32,047 bases of DNA from Leptolyngbyaceae cyanobacterium T60_A2020_046 (GTDB taxonomy: Bacteria > Cyanobacteriota > Cyanobacteriia > Phormidesmidales > Phormidesmidaceae): contig JACYME010000191.1 of NCBI GenBank assembly GCA_015272155.1, forward strand, positions 1-32,047. The letters run 5' to 3'. The translations under genes were made by a program, and so were the position numbers. The notes below the pieces were generated by a model. The model was given only the letters and a program-made list of their open reading frames with translations, was not told where the DNA came from and did no database searches. Of this stretch, positions 25,087 through 32,047 are shown piece after piece. Position 1 is the stretch's first letter; every line of letters begins with the position of its first letter.

Positions 25087-26982
25087 CTAACGACCCGGCA
25101 AATAAGCCATCGGGTTGACGGCCCCCTGATCCGGAAGGCGAATCTCAAAGTGCAGGTGGGGGCCAGTGCTGTAGCCCGTGCTGCCCATTTCTGCAATTTG
25201 CTGCCCTTGGCGAACCTGTTGGCCCTCGCGCACCAGCAGGCGGCTGTTGTGGGCATAACGGGTTAGACTACCGTCGGGATGGCGAATATCCACCAAGTTG
25301 CCGTAGCCACCGGAGTTCCATCCAGACCGCACCACTACTCCCGCAGCAGCGGCGTAGATAGGCGTCCCGACAGGGCCAGCGATGTCAATACCCTGGTGCA
25401 TTCTGCCCCAGCGTCGCCCAAAGCCAGAGGTCAGTACGCCTTGCGCGGGCCACATATAGCCGCTGAAGCGATTGGGAGCTTCTGGCAAGTACTGATCTGA
25501 ATCAGGCAGGATGGGCATGTTTGGGGACACAACCCGACCCTCGGGGATTTCAGAAATCGGGGCGTATACCTCAGAGCCCAGGGGTGCCGCAGCCAGCAAA
25601 CTTTCCCGGTCGGGCGCGATCGCATCTGTTGGGCTCGATGAAGCAGGCGCAAACTGGGGGTTTACGGGCGCAGACGCCGACGGATTTGCCTCATCCGCAG
25701 CGGTAGAGTCTGCGGCAATTTGCAGGGGAACTTCGTCACTCTCTGCGGGTAAACCTGCCACCGTCGCAGCATCTTCAGAGATTGCCGTTTCAGCTGCTGC
25801 CTGACTTGACCGCACCTTAGATAACAGGTTCTGAACGTATAGGTCTTGCTCCGCGGGGCTCGCTGGTTCTTCCGCCACGATCGCAGTGGGAGCATCTTCA
25901 GAATCAGCCGTTTCCGTGCTGCTGGCCTCAGAAGGCGTGCTGCGGAGGCTGCGATACTCCCCAAGGGTGGCAACCTGAAGCGGCGCTTCAGAATCCTCGG
26001 TCAGTTCTACGCCATCGCGGGCAGATTCTGCCTTCGGCAGGACGAGCGTGTTGCCGGGGAAAATCCGTGCTGCCGAGTCGAGCCCATTCGCCTCAATCAG
26101 CGCAGCGGGGGCAATGCCCTGCTGGCGAGCAATCGACCAAATGGTGTCACCCGGACGAACCTGGTAGGTTTCGCGCGGCTTTTCACGGGACTGGAAAGGG
26201 CTACTAGAGTCTCGAAGGGCGACGCGCTGCTCAATCGCAGCTTCATCAGTCACAGCAGACTCCAACGCCTTGGATTGCTGTTCAAGGCTAAGGGAAGGCT
26301 TGACGCCAGCAGTAATGCTCTGCTCATCCGTCAGCACGATTTCTTCCTGGGGCGACTCCGCCGCTTCCAATATCGCAACCTGGCTCAGGTCTTCCACGGT
26401 GGCATCTTCACGCGCATTCTGCGAAAGATTCCGTTGGACGGAAGGCGTCGCGGTGAAAAACTGAGGGGTGCGATCCTCAAGGGCCATAGGGAGACGGCTT
26501 GCCACGGTTAAGTTCGTGGCTTGGGGCTGCGCCTTAGCCGGCACCTTGAGTACCTGGCCGACTCGAATCACCATGTCCTCGGCAATTCCGTTCGCCTCGC
26601 GCAGTTCCTCGACATCGACGCGATGAGCCGCTGCGATGTCCCAAAGGGTTTCCCCATCAGCAACGGTGTGATAAGTCGCCGATGCGCCGCTGGGGCGGCT
26701 TGACCCAATGGAGGGCAAAACTCTAGGAGACTTGCCCAGTGTAGAAAATGTTGCGACTTGGGAACGGTCAACCGCCAGTGCCTCACTTGCACTGGCGAGT
26801 AGCGTTCCAGACGCTCCCACAGACAGGGCTAACCCAAGCATCGCCGCAGATGTTCGGGTCTTACGACCCTGCTTAATCTGCTTACCACTGTCCTGTTCGG
26901 CAGTGGCAGTCAACTGTAGACTCGACGCCTCTTGGGCGTGCTCCTGATTAAATGCAGGTTTCAAAGGAAAAAGCCTCCTCAT
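25087..26982 (-). CDS. Peptidoglycan-binding LysM protein with M23 metallopeptidase domain
   Basis: Cell-wall protein of 631 residues. A basic N-terminus is followed by a hydrophobic export segment at about 46-70 (AAMLGLALSVGASGTLLASA). Two LysM domains bind peptidoglycan: 104-149 (HTVADGETLWDIAAAHRV) and 273-317 (YQVRPGDTIWSIARQQGI). A long Ser/Ala/Glu-rich linker leads to an M23 domain (508-631): HQGIDIAG with His529 and Asp533, and PHLHFEI with His609 and His611. The zinc motifs are complete, so endopeptidase activity or NlpD/EnvC-like amidase activation are both possible. The ATG at 26982 gives MRRLFPLK, similar to homologues I recall, but AGGAGG inside codons 2-3 sits nine bases before a TTG at 26964. 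It is preceded by a 655-base region containing a hairpin. Confidence 0.92.
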   Translation of the reverse strand: MRRLFPLKPAFNQEHAQEASSLQLTATAEQDSGKQIKQGRKTRTSAAMLGLALSVGASGTLLASASEALAVDRSQVATFSTLGKSPRVLPSIGSSRPSGASATYHTVADGETLWDIAAAHRVDVEELREANGIAEDMVIRVGQVLKVPAKAQPQATNLTVASRLPMALEDRTPQFFTATPSVQRNLSQNAREDATVEDLSQVAILEAAESPQEEIVLTDEQSITAGVKPSLSLEQQSKALESAVTDEAAIEQRVALRDSSSPFQSREKPRETYQVRPGDTIWSIARQQGIAPAALIEANGLDSAARIFPGNTLVLPKAESARDGVELTEDSEAPLQVATLGEYRSLRSTPSEASSTETADSEDAPTAIVAEEPASPAEQDLYVQNLLSKVRSSQAAAETAISEDAATVAGLPAESDEVPLQIAADSTAADEANPSASAPVNPQFAPASSSPTDAIAPDRESLLAAAPLGSEVYAPISEIPEGRVVSPNMPILPDSDQYLPEAPNRFSGYMWPAQGVLTSGFGRRWGRMHQGIDIAGPVGTPIYAAAAGVVVRSGWNSGGYGNLVDIRHPDGSLTRYAHNSRLLVREGQQVRQGQQIAEMGSTGYSTGPHLHFEIRLPDQGAVNPMAYLPGR

Positions 26983-27637
26983 AACCAGTGCTCGACGACT
27001 TCCTGGCTACCGCTCCACTGTTCAAGCACCAATGAGCTGAGCAGAGCAAAAGCCGGAAGCTTGTTTACGGTCACAGGTCTAAACGAGATGTTTGACTCTG
27101 AGACGTAAAGATACATTGCCTATCTGACTTAGGCAAGTCTACACGAGTTCACTTAAAAAGCAATCCGTTTAATTTTTGAGGCCCGAAAGCCAATATTCGG
27201 GGTTGAAAGCGACGAATTTGAGGGCTGTAAAACGCCTAGTCAGGCGCGATCGCCCATGACTTTCCTGAATATGGCGAGGGGATTTTGTACAAATACTGGA
27301 ACCACTCAAATAAGGCTGAGATGCAACACTGACAAGGTTTTGGGCAGATCTCAGATCGCTTTTCAGAAATTGCGTCAAGATCTGAGTAACCACAGGAATG
27401 CCCAGCCTTTTGATCTCCTATCGCTCACTTGATAGGAATTTCTTATTGCTAAAAGCCTGGATTTGTATCGTAGAGAACCAACGGCTTTCGGCTCTGCTCC
27501 TACACCATGAAACCCTGTGAGAAGCTGGGTTTAGGTGACTTCAAATCGATCAGAATTGTTGCCTCAAGCTGTCAGAATGCTAGATCATTCATTACCTTTG
27601 GGTGATGCAAGCCGACACTCGGGGCGATCGCGATCGC
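26983..27637. other. Long region upstream of the M23 peptidase gene
   Basis: About 655 bases without a convincing gene; a 74-codon frame at 27169-27393 lacks domain-like sequence. It holds the hairpin at 27116-27136, a CGCCT-AGTC-AGGCG hairpin at 27233-27246 beside a HIP1 copy, and an AAACCC/GGGTTT pair at 27510-27532. It could contain a long 5' leader, but it does not match the riboswitch patterns I know. Confidence 0.45.
27116..27136 (-). promoter_or_regulatory. Perfect hairpin in the M23 gene upstream region
   Basis: TTGCCTA - 7-base loop - TAGGCAA, a perfect 7-base stem about 135 bases before the peptidase ATG. It could be part of a structured leader or a dyad operator. No T-tract follows on the minus strand. 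Confidence 0.4.
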
Positions 27638-28126
27638 CTAGCTTAGGGTTCGAGGCCGAGGCGATGCCACCAGTTGTTGGGTTTGGCGCAGGGCTTCAAA
27701 CACCCCGACTGCAACACTTACCGAAAGATTGAGACTGCGCACAGCGGGCTGCGCCATCGGGATATAGAGGGTGCGATCGCACTGTTGAAGCTGGGGCGTT
27801 GAAAGCCCCTCGGTTTCCTTGCCAAAGATGAGCCAGTCGTCGGGCTGGTAAGTAGTGTCTATATAACTGCTCGCTCCTGAAGTGCTAAAGCCGAGCAAGC
27901 GACCCCCCGCCGCTCTCGCCCCTGCATAAAATGCCTCCCAGGAATCGTGAACGGTGAGCTGAACGTGGGGCCAATAGTCCAGCCCAGCTCGTTTGAGGTA
28001 GCGATCGCTGAGATCAAAGCCGAGGGGCTTCACCAGATGCAGCTCCGTCTCTGTTGCAGCACAGGTTCGCGCAATATTGCCCGTATTTGGCGGAATTTCG
28101 GGATTTACCAGCACAACTTTGACCAT
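27638..28126 (-). CDS. trmL: tRNA (cytidine(34)-2'-O)-methyltransferase
   Basis: SPOUT-class enzyme that methylates the ribose of the wobble base of tRNA-Leu isoacceptors, using SAM. The 162-residue size fits TrmL. Motifs: NPEIPPNTGNIARTCAAT at the N-terminus, then the knot residues LIFGKETEGL and IPMAQPAVRSLNLSVSVAVG near the C-terminus. It starts at the ATG at 28126 (MVKVVLVNPEIPPN). It lies 138 bases downstream of gshA on the same strand. A tRNA-Leu gene 1.5 kb upstream on the same strand is a coincidence worth noting, not proof of linkage. Confidence 0.93.
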   Translation of the reverse strand: MVKVVLVNPEIPPNTGNIARTCAATETELHLVKPLGFDLSDRYLKRAGLDYWPHVQLTVHDSWEAFYAGARAAGGRLLGFSTSGASSYIDTTYQPDDWLIFGKETEGLSTPQLQQCDRTLYIPMAQPAVRSLNLSVSVAVGVFEALRQTQQLVASPRPRTLS

Positions 28127-28264
28127 GAGCCTGTCATTTTCGTTCGGGACAAGGAAATTCTGTATCCAGGGACACGGTGTTCAGGATTTCGCGATCGCAA
28201 CCGATAGATCTTTTTTATTCTTTTGAGCAGACGACGGGTCTCCGGCGCACACACGGTTGACAAA

Positions 28265-29434
28265 TCACACCGCGACTTGATCCGCCATGCAAGGCAGGCA
28301 CAACTCTTCGGCGAGGGCCTGGTCAAGATCCTGAGCTTGGCGAATGGCCTGGGCCATGATGTCTGCAATGGCGGTGCCTTGCTCATGCTGGGCGAGCCAC
28401 TGCTGGGCCTCGTTGCCCTTGGTCAAAATTGACTTGATCGGGGCCAAAAAGCAGCCAAATCCGTGGTGGTGGGCAATGGGCCACAGGGTTTGATACAGGT
28501 TGTAGATCCACTCGCGGGCGACGATCGCGCGGCCATCCTGCCAGTGATGCAGCTCGGCATCCAGACTGCGACAGGCGACGGCTCGCTCATTTTCCTCCGT
28601 AATTTCTACCAACGCTTCCGCCCGAGTTTCCGCCGGGAGCTGGCTGCTCAACAGCGGATCCAGTTCTGGAGTCTGAGCCAATTGCAGCAGCCGCGCCTCC
28701 AGCAGCGCCGTGACCGACAGCAAATGCAGCGGATTGATGACTAAATCACAAATTCTGAGTTCAAGCCGATTCAGCGCATAGGGGCGGCGATCGCCATTAG
28801 GCCGCACCGAAGTCCACAAGTGCCGCACGTTCTGCATCGACCCTTGGGCAAGCTGCGCCTCCATCCATTGAATATGGTGGACATGACTTTCAAAGAGGGG
28901 CACCTGTTTGGGCGTTTTTGGAAAAACCTGCCAGCGCGTGGAGTGGTAGCCCGTCACCGCGCCATCCAGGAACGGGGACGAAGCCGTCAGCGCGAGATAA
29001 AGCGGCGCTTCGAGCCGGATGAGCCGACAGGCCCGCATCAGCATTTCTGGATCAGAAATGCCCACATTAATATGGATGCTCGCCGTCACCACGGTGGTGT
29101 GGTAAGTCTGCTCGATGAAGGTGTGATAGGGGTTGTGGGGGTCAGAGCGATAGAACTGATGGCTATCGCCCAAGGAGAGGGTGCTGCCTGGCACCAGGGT
29201 ATAGTCCCCCAGGGTGCGGAGATAGTGGCGCAGGGTTTGTCGGGGCCGCACCAGTTCGCAGAGCAGTTGTTCGTAGCGGTGGAGCGGTGCGGTGGTGTAT
29301 TCCACGTTGCGGGCGTCGGGTTCGCGCACAAAGCCGTGCAGATTGGCGACGATTTTGTCAGAAAAGCCAATAATCTGGCCCTGAGGCGTCCCGGTGTAAA
29401 TCTCGACCTCAAACCCTTTGGATAGCAGCACCAT
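28265..29434 (-). CDS. gshA: Glutamate-cysteine ligase, cyanobacterial type
   Basis: First step of glutathione synthesis: joins Glu and Cys with ATP in the cytosol. The 389-residue protein opens MVLLSKGFEVEIYTGTPQG, which together with KIVANLHGFVREPDARNVEY and TTAPLHRYEQLL is characteristic of the cyanobacterial GshA family rather than of the longer E. coli enzyme. Further conserved blocks are VVTASIHINVGISDPE, RPYALNRLELRICDLV and EITEENERAVACRSLD. The start at 29434 has GGGAG just upstream. It is transcribed toward trmL, with a tRNA-Leu gene and its terminator behind it. Confidence 0.94.
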   Translation of the reverse strand: MVLLSKGFEVEIYTGTPQGQIIGFSDKIVANLHGFVREPDARNVEYTTAPLHRYEQLLCELVRPRQTLRHYLRTLGDYTLVPGSTLSLGDSHQFYRSDPHNPYHTFIEQTYHTTVVTASIHINVGISDPEMLMRACRLIRLEAPLYLALTASSPFLDGAVTGYHSTRWQVFPKTPKQVPLFESHVHHIQWMEAQLAQGSMQNVRHLWTSVRPNGDRRPYALNRLELRICDLVINPLHLLSVTALLEARLLQLAQTPELDPLLSSQLPAETRAEALVEITEENERAVACRSLDAELHHWQDGRAIVAREWIYNLYQTLWPIAHHHGFGCFLAPIKSILTKGNEAQQWLAQHEQGTAIADIMAQAIRQAQDLDQALAEELCLPCMADQVAV

Positions 29435-29541
29435 ATTCTCCCTGGCCTGACAACTTACTCAATAGTATCGGTCGCGTCTGAGTTTCCTCTGAAAATTGGT
29501 CGCCGCGATCGCGCCCCCTCGTTTCAGGACGCGCTTTGCCC

Positions 29542-29580
29542 AAAACACAAGCGCCGTCTCCCTAAGAAACAGCGCTTGTG
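29542..29580 (-). terminator. Terminator downstream of tRNA-Leu
   Basis: Perfect 9-base arms CACAAGCGC / GCGCTTGTG (29546-29554, 29572-29580) with a 17-base loop, followed on the minus strand by TTTTGGG. It begins 13 bases after the tRNA end. Confidence 0.8.
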
Positions 29581-29592
29581 CCAAGCTTACAA

Positions 29593-29675
29593 TGCGGATG
29601 AAAGGACTTGAACCTTCACGCCACGAGGGCACTAGAACCTAAATCTAGCGCGTCTACCAATTCCGCCACATCCGC
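29593..29675 (-). tRNA. tRNA-Leu (anticodon UAG)
   Basis: Minus-strand cloverleaf of 83 bases: acceptor arms GCGGATG and CATCCGC with discriminator A, D-arm TGGCGGAATTGGTAGACGC, anticodon stem CTAGA/TCTAG around loop TTTAGGT (anticodon TAG), a long variable arm as in class II tRNAs and a T-arm with GGTTCAAGTCC. The 3' CCA is not encoded. It decodes CUN leucine codons. A TAGTAT at 29685-29690 on the minus strand is a possible -10 box. Confidence 0.96.
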
Positions 29676-30059
29676 GTCTTATCCATACTATCGAATTGGT
29701 TTCGCCTTGGATAGAGTTCTCCTGGAGTTTCTTGGGGGCAGCTCAGCGCCATCGCGCAACCGGAGGAATGCCCAAGGGTGGGATTTCATCCCCAGACAAC
29801 GGAGACAACCGACTACTATGTATATATTTGAGGAAACCTGGATGATGCGCGAGCGAGATGGCCTGTGCCAGATTCAGCGCGATCGCGCCGGATTGCTCAC
29901 CCCCTTGGGAATGCCAAACTTCATAGTTTGTTGTGTTTAACACAGCGCAACCCAACGCCGCGATCGCAGGCTGATAGAGCACTAACGCATCTCTCGCGCA
30001 AACACGACCCACTCGGGAACCCACACTCGCGCAGCAGCACAAGAGGAGACACCAAACGC
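29676..30059 (+). other. Divergent leader region between tRNA-Leu and dnaK
   Basis: About 384 bases. It holds the tRNA-Leu promoter side and the dnaK upstream region, with AGAGGAGA at 30042-30049 as the dnaK ribosome-binding site. A 40-codon frame (29818-29940, starting [15 protein letters not shown]) lacks a ribosome-binding site and is only a weak candidate peptide. No CIRCE inverted repeat (TTAGCACTC-N9-GAGTGCTAA) was found. Confidence 0.45.
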
Positions 30060-32047
30060 ATGGGCAAGGTCGTTGGCATTGACTTAGGGACAACCAATTC
30101 AGTCGTCTCTGTAATGGAAGGCGGAAAACCCGTCGTCATTGCCAATGCCGAAGGCATGCGGACGACCCCGTCCGTGGTCGCTTTCAGCAAAGATGGGGAG
30201 CGGTTGATTGGGCAGATGGCCCGCCGCCAAACGGTTTTGAACCCCCAAAATACCTTCTACGGCGTCAAGCGCTACATCGGGCGCAAATATGCCGAACTCA
30301 CCCCCGATTCCAAGCGGGTGCCCTACACCATTCGCCGGGATGATAACGGCAACGTGCGCATCAAATGCCCGCGTCTGGAGAAAGAATTTGCCCCGGAGGA
30401 AATTTCGGCGATGATCCTCCGCAAGTTGGCCGATGAAGCGAGCCGATATTTGGGCCAGCCGGTGACCGGAGCGGTGATTACCGTACCGGCATACTTTAAC
30501 GATGCCCAGCGGCAGGCGACCCGCAATGCCGGACGCATTGCCGGGTTGGAGGTCAAGCGGATTCTCAACGAGCCCACGGCGGCAGCCTTGGCCTACGGGC
30601 TAGATCAGCAATCTCACCAGACGGTGCTGGTGTTTGACCTGGGGGGTGGCACCTTCGACGTGTCGGTGCTGGATGTGGGCGATGGTGTATTTGAGGTGCG
30701 ATCGACGGCGGGGGATACGCAGCTTGGTGGGGCTGACTTCGATCGCAAAATTGTAGATTGGCTTGCCGAGCAATTTTTAGAAGCCGAGGGCATTGATCTG
30801 CGCCGCGAACGGCAGTCCCTCCAACGGCTCACAGAAGCGGCGGAAAAGGCCAAGATTGAGCTGTCGGGCGTCGCGACCACGGAAATTAACCTACCCTTTA
30901 TCACCGTGACCGAAGATGGCCCCAAGCATTTGGAAACCCGCCTCAGCCGATCGCAGTTTGAAGGCATCTGTGGGGATTTGCTCAGTCGTTTGCGCGGCCC
31001 CCTCAAGCAAGCGCTGAATGATGCCGACCTCACCCCCGACCAAATTGATGAGGTGGTGCTGGTGGGTGGGGCAAGCCGAATGCCGATGGTGCAGGATTTG
31101 GTGCGATCGCTGATTCGGCGCGAACCCAGCCAAAATGTGAACCCCGATGAGGTGGTTGCCGTCGGCGCGGCGATTCAGGCGGGCATCCTCAATCAAGAGG
31201 TGCAGGATATTTTGCTGCTGGATGTGACGCCGCTGTCCTTAGGGTTGGAGACCATCGGCGGCGTCATGAAGCGGGTGATTCCGCGCAACACGACGATTCC
31301 GGTGCGGCGGTCAGATATTTTCTCCACCTCTGAAAATAATCAGACGATGGTGGAGGTGCACGTCCTCCAGGGCGAGCGGGAGATGGCGACGGATAACAAA
31401 TCCCTGGGCCGCTTCAAGCTGATGGGCATTCCCCCCGCGCCGCGCGGTGTGCCCCAGGTGCAGGTATCCTTTGACATCGACGCCAACGGAATCCTGCAAG
31501 TCTCCGCGATGGATCGCACCACCGGGCGAGAGCAGAGCTTGACGATTCAAGACTCGTCTACCCTGGCAGAGACGGAAGTGCAGCGCATGATTGCGGAGGC
31601 CGATGAGTTTGCGGAAATCGATCGCCTTAAGCGCGAACGGGTGGAAAAACGCAATCGCGCCGAGGCGCTAACCTACCAAGCCGAGCGTGTGCTGCGCGAG
31701 GTGGTGCTGGACTTTGGGATGCAGTTTGCCCGCGATCGCCGCCGCCGCATTGAACGCCTCATTCAAGAATTGCGGGAATGCCTAGAGCAGGGCGACGAAC
31801 GGGGCATCGATATCACCCAAACAGAGCTTCAGGATGAGGTCTACGAACTCAACCGTGAAGCCTACATGTATGAAGATGCGGAGCCTGAGGGTGATCTCCT
31901 CGGGCAAATTGGGGGTACCCTGCGCCGCACCTTTGGGGGTGGGGACGATCGCGCCCCCCGCTACGAAGACAGTTGGAGCCGTCGCCCCGCCTGGGATGAC
32001 GACGCTTGGGACTATGACACGCCGCGCTATGGCAGCGATCGCGGGCG
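30060..32047 (+). CDS. dnaK: Hsp70 chaperone DnaK, DnaK3-like, truncated by window end
   Basis: ATP-driven folding chaperone. 662 codons are present with no stop before the right edge. The ATPase domain starts [20 protein letters not shown] and contains [31 protein letters not shown]-type sequence, [30 protein letters not shown] and [13 protein letters not shown]. The substrate domain has [18 protein letters not shown] and [18 protein letters not shown]. The opening [20 protein letters not shown] and a C-terminal part unlike the usual lid ([18 protein letters not shown], then [14 protein letters not shown]) point to the cyanobacterial DnaK3 type rather than the housekeeping DnaK2; that subtype is from memory. 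AGAGGAGA lies about 10 bases upstream of the ATG. Confidence 0.93.
   Translation, partial: MGKVVGIDLGTTNSVVSVMEGGKPVVIANAEGMRTTPSVVAFSKDGERLIGQMARRQTVLNPQNTFYGVKRYIGRKYAELTPDSKRVPYTIRRDDNGNVRIKCPRLEKEFAPEEISAMILRKLADEASRYLGQPVTGAVITVPAYFNDAQRQATRNAGRIAGLEVKRILNEPTAAALAYGLDQQSHQTVLVFDLGGGTFDVSVLDVGDGVFEVRSTAGDTQLGGADFDRKIVDWLAEQFLEAEGIDLRRERQSLQRLTEAAEKAKIELSGVATTEINLPFITVTEDGPKHLETRLSRSQFEGICGDLLSRLRGPLKQALNDADLTPDQIDEVVLVGGASRMPMVQDLVRSLIRREPSQNVNPDEVVAVGAAIQAGILNQEVQDILLLDVTPLSLGLETIGGVMKRVIPRNTTIPVRRSDIFSTSENNQTMVEVHVLQGEREMATDNKSLGRFKLMGIPPAPRGVPQVQVSFDIDANGILQVSAMDRTTGREQSLTIQDSSTLAETEVQRMIAEADEFAEIDRLKRERVEKRNRAEALTYQAERVLREVVLDFGMQFARDRRRRIERLIQELRECLEQGDERGIDITQTELQDEVYELNREAYMYEDAEPEGDLLGQIGGTLRRTFGGGDDRAPRYEDSWSRRPAWDDDAWDYDTPRYGSDRG

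Noticed and set aside
26983-27165. Possible c-di-AMP (ydaO-type) riboswitch upstream of the M23 gene
   Set aside because: Genes of this class can carry one, but the conserved purine-rich GGGGGA-type blocks of the motif are absent.
27169-27393. Minus-strand 74-codon frame
   Set aside because: No ribosome-binding site, no recognisable pattern, and composition typical of intergenic sequence.
29818-29940. 40-codon frame before dnaK
   Set aside because: No ribosome-binding site and no known homologue pattern; mentioned only in the leader entry.
29941-30059. CIRCE heat-shock operator before dnaK
   Set aside because: AGCACTAA occurs once near 29977, but the inverted partner at the required spacing is missing.

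Overview
The window is a stretch of cyanobacterial chromosome. The evidence is the very frequent HIP1 octamer GCGATCGC (dozens of copies, inside and between genes) and a gene set typical of the phylum: a SigC-type group 2 sigma factor, a DnaK3-type chaperone, the cyanobacterial-type glutamate-cysteine ligase, a long PEP carboxylase, a Trm1 tRNA methyltransferase and ClpS next to a DUF2103 protein. The GC-rich composition and the dispersed hairpins suggest a filamentous Leptolyngbya/Nodosilinea-like organism, but that placement is inference.

Layout. 1-322: decayed end of a DNA methyltransferase gene. 920-2233 (+): sigC. 2376-4222 (-): a transaldolase with a C-terminal EF-hand pair, followed downstream by a separate EF-hand protein. 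4519-5055 (-): small outer-membrane barrel protein. 5291-8633 (-): ppc, preceded by a possible small gene. 9078-13711 (+): a two-gene, ATGA-overlapping operon of a four-module/transmembrane/SGNH protein and an MBOAT acyltransferase. 13959-18364 (-): HI0933-type flavoprotein, cysS and a FecR-domain protein with a Gly/Pro-rich tail. 18845-20110 (+): an outer-membrane barrel with DPELG repeats, divergent from fecR. 20320-22798 (-): cysC and an SLC13-type permease. 23099-24900 (+): clpS, DUF2103 and trm1. 25087-26982 (-): LysM/M23 peptidase. 27638-29434 (-): trmL and gshA. 29593-29675 (-): tRNA-Leu(UAG). 30060 to the right edge (+): dnaK, cut by the window end.

How genes may work together. The best candidate for an undescribed system is 9078-13711. 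An SGNH esterase/acyltransferase-like domain on the far side of the membrane is tied to four repeats on the near side and translationally coupled to an MBOAT protein, which looks like a cell-envelope or exopolysaccharide O-acylation machine. The second envelope locus is the divergent FecR/barrel pair. cysC beside an SLC13 carrier suggests sulfate uptake feeding assimilation, and the calcium-binding transaldolase next to an EF-hand protein suggests calcium-linked carbon metabolism. Several convergent gene pairs are separated by clear intrinsic-terminator hairpins. No CRISPR array, insertion sequence, prophage or rRNA gene was seen.
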